From assembly GCA_030263455.1 (NCBI GenBank), contig SZOZ01000002.1, forward strand, positions 62,001 through 126,000: a DNA stretch of 64,000 nt, written 5' to 3'. Every line of letters begins with the position of its first letter. Positions within the stretch are counted from its first letter, which is position 1. The notes beneath the pieces are model-generated. The model saw only the letters and a program-made list of their open reading frames with translations. It was not told the DNA's origin and made no database searches. This stretch comes from Synechococcales cyanobacterium CNB (GTDB lineage: Bacteria > Planctomycetota > Phycisphaerae > Phycisphaerales > UBA1924). Below, piece after piece: positions 57,541 to 64,000 of the stretch. A program made the translations under genes and the position numbers.

Positions 57541-59607
57541 TCACTCGAGGTAGGTGTACCCCTCCATCCCCACGTCGTAGAACTTCAGCAGGCTCTGGCC
57601 CTCGGCGACGCTCAGTTTCCCGGCCTTCACGGCCCGCTCCACATCGCGGCGCATCGCGCGCACGAGGTCCTCCGAGTCGTACTGCACGTAGGCCAGCACT
57701 TCCTTGACCGTGTCGCCCTCGATGATCTCGTCGATGTTCCAGTCGCCGACACCCGGCGAGTCGTCGAACGACACGTGCACCACGTGCGTGTCGCCGTAGA
57801 GATTGTGCAGGTCGCCCAGCACCTCCTGGTACGCCCCGAGCAGGAACATGCCCAGGTAGTACGGCTCGCCGGGGCGCAGGTCGTGCAGTTCCAGCGTGGG
57901 CTTGGAGATCTCGCGCTTGTCGATGAACCGATCCACCTGCCCGTCCGAGTCGCACGTGATGTCCGCCAGCACGCCGCGGCGTGTCGGCTCCTCGTCCAGC
58001 CGATGGATCGGGCAGATCGGGAACAACTGGTCGATGGCCCAGTGGTCCGGCAGGCTCTGGAAGATGGACAGGTTCACGTAGTAGATGTCGCTCAGCACGC
58101 GCGGCAGGTCGCTCAACTCGTCCGGCAGCTCACCCTTGCGCGACGCGAGCGCCAGCGCCTTGCGGCCGATCGCCCAGAAGAGCCGCTCCGTGGCCGAGCG
58201 CATCGGCAGGCTCATGTACCCGAGGTTGAAGAGGCTCATCGCCTCGTCCACCGCCTGCACCGCGTCGTGGTAGACCTCGACGAGGTTCACGCGCGGCAGC
58301 CCGAGGGCCTCGTGCGCGTCGATCAGTTCCAGCACGGGCTGCGGGCGCTCGTCCTCTTCCTCCATGAGCCGCTTGATCTCACCCACGTCCGCGTCCACGG
58401 GGAACTGGCTGCTCCCGAGCACGTCCACCAGAAGGATCGACGAGTGGGCCACCATCGCCCGGCCCGACTCGGACAGGATGCGCGGGTGCGGGACGTCCGC
58501 CGCGTCGCACGCGCTCTTGACGCGGTAGACGATGTCGGCCGCGTACTCCGCCACGGTGTAGTTCACGCTCGAATGGCTCGCGGACTGCGACCCGTCGTAG
58601 TCGATGCCCATGCCGCCGCCGACGTCGATCGTGTCCAGCCCCGCGCCGAGTTCCTTGAGTTCGCAGTAGATGTGCGCCAGTTCGTTGACGGCGGCCTTGA
58701 TGGAGCGAATGTCCCCCACCTGGCTTCCGATGTGGAAGTGCAGCATGTTCAGGCAGTCCGCCATCCCGTGCCGCTCGAGGAACGCAAGCGCGTCGAGCAA
58801 CTCGGTCACCGTCAGCCCGAACTTCGAGCGCATCCCCGCCGACGACTCCCACCGCCCGACGCCCTTGGCCGAGGGTTTGACCCGCACGCCGATCCGCGGG
58901 CGGACCTTGTAGCGTTCCGCGTGCTTCACGATCAGTTCGAGGTCGCTGAACCGCTCGACGACCGGGATGACGTGCCGCCCGAGCTTGGTCGCGAGGATGA
59001 CGGTCTCGATGAACTCCGAGTCCTTGAACCCGTTGCAGACGACAGGCATCTCCGGCCGGTTCTCGGTCAGGCCGAGCACGGCCAGGAGTTCGGGCTTGCT
59101 GCCCGCCTCGAACCCGAAGCCGAGCGAGGCGGCGGCATCGCGGACTTCCTCGCAGAGCGGCCGCTGCTGGTTCACCTTGATCGGATAGACGCACGAGTAC
59201 GTGCCTTGGTAGCCGTGGTCGCGGATCGCCGCGTCGAAGGCCTCGCGGATCTCGCGGAGGCGGTGCCGAAGCAGGTCGCCGCAGCGGATGATGACCGGCG
59301 TGCCGATCTCCCGCTCGCGCAGCCCTTCCAGCACCTCGTAAAGGTCGATCTGTCGCGCCGGGTTGCGGTCCGGCAGCACGGCGAGGTGTCCGCGTTCATT
59401 GATCGTGAAGTAGCCGCTGCTCCAGTCCCGGATGCCGTAGAGACGGATCGCGTCCTCGACCGTCCAAGGCGTCTGGGGCGTCGTGCCGGACTTTGGCGCA
59501 GCAGGGCGGGTGGGCGGATTCTCGGCCGCATTGTCGGGCCGCGGCGAGTCCGGCGTTCGCTCGCCTGCGCGAACGGACGACCGCGACGAGGGCGTGATTC
59601 GCGTCAT
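57541..59607 (-). CDS. speA: Biosynthetic arginine decarboxylase
   Basis: SpeA is a PLP enzyme that turns arginine into agmatine, the first step of one putrescine/spermidine route. The 688-residue product has the PLP Lys in CVYPIKVNQQ near residue 140, NGFKDSEFIE, FGLTVTELLDAL, LHFHIGSQ and VGGGMGIDYDG. Late motifs include SESGRAMVAHSS near 390 and DITCDSDGQVD near 560. Length matches the family (about 650), with an N-terminal Ser/Pro-rich extension of 40 residues. The start is ATG 59607; a frame to 60072 is rejected. Confidence 0.95.
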   Translation of the reverse strand: MTRITPSSRSSVRAGERTPDSPRPDNAAENPPTRPAAPKSGTTPQTPWTVEDAIRLYGIRDWSSGYFTINERGHLAVLPDRNPARQIDLYEVLEGLREREIGTPVIIRCGDLLRHRLREIREAFDAAIRDHGYQGTYSCVYPIKVNQQRPLCEEVRDAAASLGFGFEAGSKPELLAVLGLTENRPEMPVVCNGFKDSEFIETVILATKLGRHVIPVVERFSDLELIVKHAERYKVRPRIGVRVKPSAKGVGRWESSAGMRSKFGLTVTELLDALAFLERHGMADCLNMLHFHIGSQVGDIRSIKAAVNELAHIYCELKELGAGLDTIDVGGGMGIDYDGSQSASHSSVNYTVAEYAADIVYRVKSACDAADVPHPRILSESGRAMVAHSSILLVDVLGSSQFPVDADVGEIKRLMEEEDERPQPVLELIDAHEALGLPRVNLVEVYHDAVQAVDEAMSLFNLGYMSLPMRSATERLFWAIGRKALALASRKGELPDELSDLPRVLSDIYYVNLSIFQSLPDHWAIDQLFPICPIHRLDEEPTRRGVLADITCDSDGQVDRFIDKREISKPTLELHDLRPGEPYYLGMFLLGAYQEVLGDLHNLYGDTHVVHVSFDDSPGVGDWNIDEIIEGDTVKEVLAYVQYDSEDLVRAMRRDVERAVKAGKLSVAEGQSLLKFYDVGMEGYTYLE

Positions 59608-60110
59608 GGGTGGGTCTCGGGCGTGGCCCCGGCATGGCGACACGCGCCCCCGGGAACGGTGCGACGGCCCGCGCGTGCTCGTCCCGGCCACCGGCCCGGC
59701 AACCGCCCACCCACGGGCAAGCCACCGAACGCCACCGGGAGAATCGCGGCCCGCCAAAGTATTCCATACTTCGACCGATCGGGCAATGCGGCAGGCCATG
59801 CTTGTTTGGGGAGCACCCGGGGATGCGGCGGACCTGCCGACCGCTTGCCTCCCAGTCTCGCCCCGGGCTAGCGTTGCGTGACCAATCCCGGGGGGGACGG
59901 GTCGAGCGTGACGCTGGAACAGAGCGTTCGTAGGACCGGCCGCGGCCGTTCTGCCACGCGGGGTGAAGGCACGCCTCGGCATCGTCACGTCATGCCCACA
60001 AGAAACGAACTTCGAGCGACCGACACGGTCGTTCGGACTTGGCGTGCCGCGTTGTGTTGACGCCGCACGCACGGTCGCCCCGTGTCGCTGAAGTGAAGAA
60101 GGAGGCCGAG
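59608..60110. other. Divergent intergenic region speA/secreted protein
   Basis: 503 bases without a supported gene. It holds a 6-bp inverted repeat AAGTAT-TCC-ATACTT at 59757-59771, lying about 150 bases upstream of speA, as a possible operator. GAAGGAGG at 60098-60105 is the ribosome site of the gene at 60111. No firm promoter was recognised. Confidence 0.5.
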
Positions 60111-60794
60111 ATGCGACGAGTGATGCTGATCGCGGGTCTGGCGCTTGCCTACGGGCACGCCTTTGCCGACGACATGTTCCCGCCCCCGTGGCGGGGCCAA
60201 CCCGGCACCGTCACCGCCGGCTGGGACTTCTGGGGCGCGGAAGGCCCGGGGCCACGGAGCATCCTGCCGGGCTTCTACTCCGCGAACCCCGGCGGACTGC
60301 CGGACCTCAAGGCCTTGGCGTCCATCGACAGCAACGTCTACGCGCACAACGCGCTCTTCGGGCGGCAGAGCGTGCTGGAGATCGGGCCGAACGGCCTGCC
60401 GGGCGACCTCGGCTTCGGCCTGCGCAACTACGCGGGCTACACACAGCTCAAGGTCCGGGCGCAGATCACCTACTACCAGGGCTTCGGCACCCCGATGGAC
60501 TTCGGCATCGGCGGCATCCCGGACGATCCGCCGTGGCAGTGGCCCGACTTCATCGACGCCGTCGCCTCGGAAACCTATGTGCACACCGACGGCTGGGTGA
60601 CGGCGATGTACGAGTACACGCTCGACAGTTCGCCGACGTTCCACGGCTTCGGCGTCATCTTCACCGAGTACCCGGCCTACGTGGACCAGGTCTGGATCGA
60701 CACCCTCGCGATCCCGTCCCCCGCGGGCTTGGCCCTGCTCTCGCTCGCGGGCTGGACAGCCAGCGCCCGCCGGCGCGAGCGACCCACGGGCTGA
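60111..60794 (+). CDS. Exported hypothetical protein with a weak PEP-CTERM-like tail
   Basis: A 227-residue protein with signal peptide RRVMLIAGLALAYGHAFAD and a body rich in Gly, Pro, Trp and Tyr (for example GWDFWG and WQWPDF). It ends IPSPAGLALLSLAGWTASARRRERPTG. The tail keeps the Pro-x-Pro turn, a hydrophobic stretch and arginines, but extends beyond them, so the sorting signal is doubtful. The start is ATG 60111 with AAGGAGG upstream. The function is unknown. Confidence 0.75.
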   Translation: MRRVMLIAGLALAYGHAFADDMFPPPWRGQPGTVTAGWDFWGAEGPGPRSILPGFYSANPGGLPDLKALASIDSNVYAHNALFGRQSVLEIGPNGLPGDLGFGLRNYAGYTQLKVRAQITYYQGFGTPMDFGIGGIPDDPPWQWPDFIDAVASETYVHTDGWVTAMYEYTLDSSPTFHGFGVIFTEYPAYVDQVWIDTLAIPSPAGLALLSLAGWTASARRRERPTG

Positions 60795-60890
60795 GATCGC
60801 CGGCATGAGCGCGGACCCCCGACGTCGCCGAGAACCGACGCCGACGGGAAGAGAGGAGAGCGCGCGCCGACAGGCGCACGCAGGAGGGGT

Positions 60891-60921
60891 GTCGGCTCCC
60901 GTGCATGCACCGGGAGCCGAC
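60891..60921. repeat. Inverted repeat after the secreted-protein gene
   Basis: GTCGGCTCCC (60891-60900) pairs with GGGAGCCGAC (60912-60921), with the palindrome GTGCATGCAC between them and one bulged C. No T-tract follows. It lies between the secreted-protein gene and the transposase fragment and may be a terminator or a mark of the mobile element border. Confidence 0.5.
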
Positions 60922-60934
60922 GCTGTTATACGAA

Positions 60935-61140
60935 TCACACCTTTGGCTCGTGCGTGGTGTAGGAGCAGGCGCAGACGGATCGGAGGCGTTGCGGCGTGAG
61001 CCGTTGCCAGGCTTCGGCGCCGGCGTCGAGGAGGTGGTCGTAGTCGTCGTAGGCCCGGTTGCTCAGGAAGTGGGCGCGGAGGTACGCCCACAGGCGTTCG
61101 ATCGGGTTGAGTTCGGGCGAGTACGGCGGCAGGAGCAGGA
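60935..61140 (-). mobile_element. IS630-family transposase fragment
   Basis: About 65 residues on the minus strand read PPYSPELNPIERLWAYLR, the C-terminal catalytic block of IS630-type DDE transposases (the Glu of DDE is in NPIERLW), then a typical AEAWQRLTPQRLR end. The first two Asp blocks and the N-terminal helix-turn-helix are missing. It is fused in frame to the zinc-ribbon protein remnant at 61141-61476. It is an insertion remnant and not active. Confidence 0.8.
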
Positions 61141-61476
61141 TCAGCGCGGTGGTCGGCAGTCGCTGGTGCCACCCGCCCGCGCGCAGATTCGGATAGTCCA
61201 CCACCCCCGCACCGGCGACCGCGACGAACACGCCCGCGATCGCCCGCCCCCACCGCCGCCGGGTGCGCCGCAGCCGGCGTGCCGACGCGATCGCCGCCCC
61301 GCATTCCGGGCAGCGTGTGCGACCGTCGCTTTCGACGGACACGCCGCCCATGTCGTACCAGCACCTCGGGCACCTCAGCCGCCCCGCGACCGGTCGCCGA
61401 GGATCGACCACGCCGCGAGGGTCACGCCCGCCAGCAGGGTCAGCCCCCCGAAGACCCAGTACGGCCAGTCGCCCAT
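61141..61476 (-). pseudogene. Truncated and frameshifted zinc-ribbon membrane protein
   Basis: A start at ATG 61476 gives GDWPYWVFGGLTLLAGVTLAA, a membrane segment, and then a stop at 61375. In the overlapping frame the sequence continues LRCPRCWYDM and CPECGAAIASARRLRRTRRRW, a zinc ribbon followed by a basic stretch and a second membrane segment (AIAGVFVAVAGAGV). This layout is a planctomycete zinc-ribbon membrane protein, normally one frame. It has lost one base at about 61376 and is replaced downstream by the IS630 fragment. Confidence 0.65.
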
Positions 61477-61645
61477 CAGGGCCTCCACGAGACAACGAGC
61501 GGAACACAGCGCTCACGGAGTGGAACGCACGGCACACAGAGCGGGAGCATGGATCAGAACATCCGATCCCGCTTTCCTCTCTACCCGCTTGTACCCCTCC
61601 GCGACCTCCGGGTTCGATCGGAAGTGCCCGGGGTACGTCCCTCGT

Positions 61646-62491
61646 TCACGCCGCCACGCCGGACTCCTCCAGCACGCGGCCGGCGTACTCGTGCATCGCG
61701 TCGCGGAGCTGCTCGAAGCTCTCCAGCACGTAGAGGATCGGCTGGTAGTGGTCGATCTCGAAGGGCGTGTCGCACACGCGGTCGAGGTCGAACGGGCGGC
61801 GGTCAACGTCCGCGCTGTGCAGAGCGTGCGGGCTTTCGCCGACGCTCGATATCAGGCCCGAGCCGTAGAGCTTCACGCGGCCGCCCTCGCGGATCAGCCC
61901 GAACTCGACCGTGAACCAGAAGAGCCGCGCCAGCCGCTCGACGTGGTACGGGTCTTCGCAGTGCAGCGCGGCCCTGCCGTAGGTCTGCAGAAAGTCCGCG
62001 AAAACCGGGTCGGCGTGCAGGGGCACGTGCCCGAAGACGTCGTGGAAGATGTCCGGCTCGGGCAGATAGTCCAGCAGCTCGCGGGGGCGGATGGTCACGG
62101 TCGTCGGGAACTCGCGCCGCGAGAGGCACGCGAAGAACGCCTTGGCGGGCAGGTACCCCGGCACCGGGCGGCTCTGCCAGCCGGTGAGGGCGCGGAGTTT
62201 CGCGTTCACCTCCGAGATGCGCGGCACGAACTCGCGGTCGAAGCCCAGCAGGCGCATCCCGTTCAGGAAGACGTCCGATGCCTGCTCCTCGAGCGTCTCG
62301 AGCCGGCGCTTCACCAGCGTCGCCCAGACGGCGTGGTCCTCGGGCGTGTAGCGGTCCCACCGCTGTGTGCAGTAGAAGCGTTCGGGGTCGATCCGCTCGG
62401 CGGGCAGGTCCGAGGCCTCGTCGGCGGCCGCCTGCGCCCGCGCGAACTCGTCCCCGTCGATCACCAGGTTGTACCGGATGTCGGCCCGCAT
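61646..62491 (-). CDS. phhA: Phenylalanine 4-monooxygenase
   Basis: A 281-residue iron- and pterin-dependent aromatic amino acid hydroxylase that makes tyrosine from phenylalanine. Iron ligands are H150 and H155 in PDIFHDVFGHVP and E196 in FWFTVEFGLI. The pterin segment LLDYLPEPD and GYLPAKAFFACLSRREFP fit. The length matches monomeric bacterial PhhA. The start is ATG 62491 with AAGGAGG 5 bases upstream; the frame to 62554 is rejected. A pterin dehydratase gene is not in the window. Confidence 0.95.
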   Translation of the reverse strand: MRADIRYNLVIDGDEFARAQAAADEASDLPAERIDPERFYCTQRWDRYTPEDHAVWATLVKRRLETLEEQASDVFLNGMRLLGFDREFVPRISEVNAKLRALTGWQSRPVPGYLPAKAFFACLSRREFPTTVTIRPRELLDYLPEPDIFHDVFGHVPLHADPVFADFLQTYGRAALHCEDPYHVERLARLFWFTVEFGLIREGGRVKLYGSGLISSVGESPHALHSADVDRRPFDLDRVCDTPFEIDHYQPILYVLESFEQLRDAMHEYAGRVLEESGVAA

Positions 62492-62529
62492 CGTCGCCTC
62501 CTTGCCCCGGAATCGACTGCGAAAGTCTA

Positions 62530-63777
62530 TCACGATGCCGCGAAGCAGGCCCATGCCTCCGCCTCAGTGATGGCCTGCTCCGGCGCGATCGAGACCTCCG
62601 GCGGCTCGCCCGCGCGCCGCCGCGCCGTCGCCGCGAGGATGCTGTCCGACGGGTCCGGGCGGACGATCGGCGTGTCCGAGCCGAAGAGCAGCAGCCGACC
62701 CGGCTCGCACCCCGCATCGATCAACTCGCGCAGCGGCAGCACGCGGTCCAGCCGGTGGGGCAGCAGACGACGCAGCGCCTCCACGTCGGTCAGCAGGTGG
62801 CACGGCTGCACGCTGCACGCCACGCCGAGCCGGGCGAACCGAGGCACGTCGGCGGCATCGACGATCTCGGCGTGTTCGACGCGAACGCGGCACGCGCGCG
62901 GCCGCACTCGCTCCACCGCGTCCAGCACCGACCGCACCGCGCCGTCCCCGATCGCGTGCGCCGCCAGCCCGACGCCCAACCCTCCGCACAGGCCGATCGC
63001 CGCCTCGATCTCCGCGGCCGTCATCATCGGTGTGCCGCGCGGATGGTGCGGCAGCGGATCGGCGAACGGGTGGAGCATGGACGCCGTGCGCGAGTTCAGC
63101 GTGCCGTCGGTGAAGACCTTGCCCCCCGCCAGCCGCACACGGTCGGACTCCCACGCACGCCGCCCTGCCGCCACGCCGGGGAGGTCGCTCGCCAGCGGGT
63201 ACAGATGCACTCGCAGCGGCAACCTGCCCTCACGGTCGAGATCGGCGAGCATCGGCCCGAGCCACGGCTGAGACTTCAGGTCGTGCACCTCGACGAACCC
63301 GAGCGAGGCGAGGTCGGCGAGCGCACGCTCCAAGTACTCGCGGCTCTCGGCGAGCGTTGGCTCGGGCACCACGGACCACGTCCGCAGTGCGGCCGCTTCG
63401 AGCAGTTCGCCCGACGGCCTCCCCGCCCGATCGCGGACGACCACGCCCCCTGGCGGGTCGGGCGTGCTCGCATCGAAGCCGACGGCCCGAAGCGAGAACG
63501 AGTTCACCATCACCGCGTGGTAGTCGAAGCACCACGCGAGCACGGGGCGGTCGGGAATGGCTGCATCAAGGTCCGCGAGCGTGGGCCATCCTCGCTCGGG
63601 CCAGGATTCGGGCCGTGCCCCCGTGCCGAGCAGCCACGCGCCGGGCGCGAGCGTGCCGGCCGCGACCCGAAGCCGTTCGAGTGCATCGGCGGCCGACCGA
63701 GCCTCGGCGAGTTGCACCATCGAGGCCGCACGGCCGTGGGCGACGAGGTGGGCGTGGGCTTCGCGGAGGTTCGTCAT
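62530..63777 (-). CDS. Amidohydrolase-family protein
   Basis: A 415-residue metal-dependent hydrolase of the amidohydrolase 3 (YtcJ-like) group. It has the metal-binding REAHAHL near the N-terminus, GKVFTDGTLNSRTA, HAIGDGAV, RVEHAEIV and the late GSDTPIVRPDP (D ligand). It lacks the 60 N-terminal residues of the beta-sandwich that many members have, so it starts very close to the HxH motif. ATG 63777 overlaps the upstream stop (ATGA), which implies coupling. The substrate is unknown. Confidence 0.85.
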   Translation of the reverse strand: MTNLREAHAHLVAHGRAASMVQLAEARSAADALERLRVAAGTLAPGAWLLGTGARPESWPERGWPTLADLDAAIPDRPVLAWCFDYHAVMVNSFSLRAVGFDASTPDPPGGVVVRDRAGRPSGELLEAAALRTWSVVPEPTLAESREYLERALADLASLGFVEVHDLKSQPWLGPMLADLDREGRLPLRVHLYPLASDLPGVAAGRRAWESDRVRLAGGKVFTDGTLNSRTASMLHPFADPLPHHPRGTPMMTAAEIEAAIGLCGGLGVGLAAHAIGDGAVRSVLDAVERVRPRACRVRVEHAEIVDAADVPRFARLGVACSVQPCHLLTDVEALRRLLPHRLDRVLPLRELIDAGCEPGRLLLFGSDTPIVRPDPSDSILAATARRRAGEPPEVSIAPEQAITEAEAWACFAAS

Positions 63778-64000
63778 CGTGTGCCCCGTCGGGCGAGTTC
63801 GTCCAAGATGGCGAGGGCGTCGTCCGCATCGGCGGCCCTTCGCGGGAACGCGACGCGGATGACGCCGAAGCGGGCGCGTGCGTCAAGCCCGTCGGGATCG
63901 ACTCCCAAGGCAACGGGGCGCTCGGGTCGCGTGTGCGTCGAGGCGGCGCAGATGTCCGCCAGGCGCGACGGGTCGGCGTTCAGGGCGCGGCAGACCCGCG
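63774..64000 (-). CDS. Gene running off the window, 5' partial
   Basis: The last 75 codons are visible. The C-terminus reads GVDPDGLDARARFGVIRVAFPRR, then DDALAILDELARRGTR. GVIRVAF plus a final helix resembles the C-terminal domain of fold-type I class V aminotransferases or cysteine desulfurases, but the evidence is small and no catalytic residue is visible. Its stop overlaps the start of the amidohydrolase gene by four bases. Confidence 0.5.
   Translation of the reverse strand, partial: RVCRALNADPSRLADICAASTHTRPERPVALGVDPDGLDARARFGVIRVAFPRRAADADDALAILDELARRGTR

Noticed and set aside
59985-61373. 462-codon leftward frame across the secreted-protein gene
   Set aside because: It has no ribosome site or motif. 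The opposite strand has a signal peptide and good ribosome site, and the IS630 and zinc-ribbon motifs lie in another frame.

Overview
The window is high-GC DNA from a member of the Planctomycetota, most likely class Phycisphaerae. The evidence is proteins ending in a hydrophobic stretch plus four arginines (PEP-CTERM-like), dockerin-type C-termini that end in Gly-Cys, a Planctomycetes-style LEGR-x-LL N-terminal motif, a 16S rRNA gene with no 23S or 5S gene beside it, a protein-arginine kinase (McsB), and Kdo/lipid A genes (kdsA, waaA) that indicate a Gram-negative envelope. No plasmid, phage or CRISPR features were found; this is chromosomal core sequence with small decayed patches.

Layout. 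1-1.4 kb: two secreted proteins with Arg-rich C-termini. 1.5-6.6 kb: pyrF, a DUF971 gene, recG and dnaB. 6.9-13.2 kb: an HDOD protein, an orphan FliN-like protein, fabF-acpP, a DUF1444 protein, a glutamine amidotransferase, an unknown, and superoxide dismutase. 13.7-19.9 kb: a sigma-70 factor, then a three-gene membrane/ATPase operon (an intact PilT-like ATPase, a GspE-like protein whose Walker A lysine is lost, and a CvpA-like multi-pass protein). 19.9-25.1 kb: a leftward housekeeping cluster (tRNA-Gln, glmU-like, prs, rplY, pth, rpsF, ssb, rplI). 25.4-30.4 kb: a large FG-GAP surface protein and the lone 16S rRNA gene with its own promoter and terminator. 30.4-32.9 kb: a tightly overlapping mcsA-mcsB-comF operon. 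33-38 kb: rpmB and three extracellular protein genes, one frameshifted and one possibly only a fragment.

37.8-43.9 kb is the most unusual part. A unit of sugar aminotransferase 5' end, secreted PEP-CTERM-like gene and dnaA has been tandemly duplicated. One aminotransferase, both secreted-protein genes and one dnaA remain intact. A decayed dnaA copy and a stub of the aminotransferase lie between them. Upstream of the intact dnaA is a cluster of three DnaA-box-like 9-mers, so this may be at or near the replication origin.

43.9-51.7 kb: a GNAT acetyltransferase, rpmA, kdsA, a YcaC-like hydrolase, a pirin, a secreted alpha/beta hydrolase with dockerin repeats, tRNA-Val, waaA (apparently starting at CTG) and tRNA-Lys. 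51.9-64 kb: a SNF2 helicase with a SWIM-domain partner, a deoxyhypusine-synthase-like enzyme, speA, a secreted protein, an IS630 transposase fragment that truncates a zinc-ribbon membrane protein, phenylalanine hydroxylase, an amidohydrolase, and a gene running off the window edge.

Functional themes are replication and repair (dnaA, dnaB, recG, ssb, SNF2), translation (bL9, bS6, bL25, bL27, bL28, Pth, three tRNAs, 16S), Kdo and lipid A assembly, fatty-acid synthesis, polyamine metabolism, and a large set of exported or surface proteins. All assignments come from reading motifs; no database search was run.
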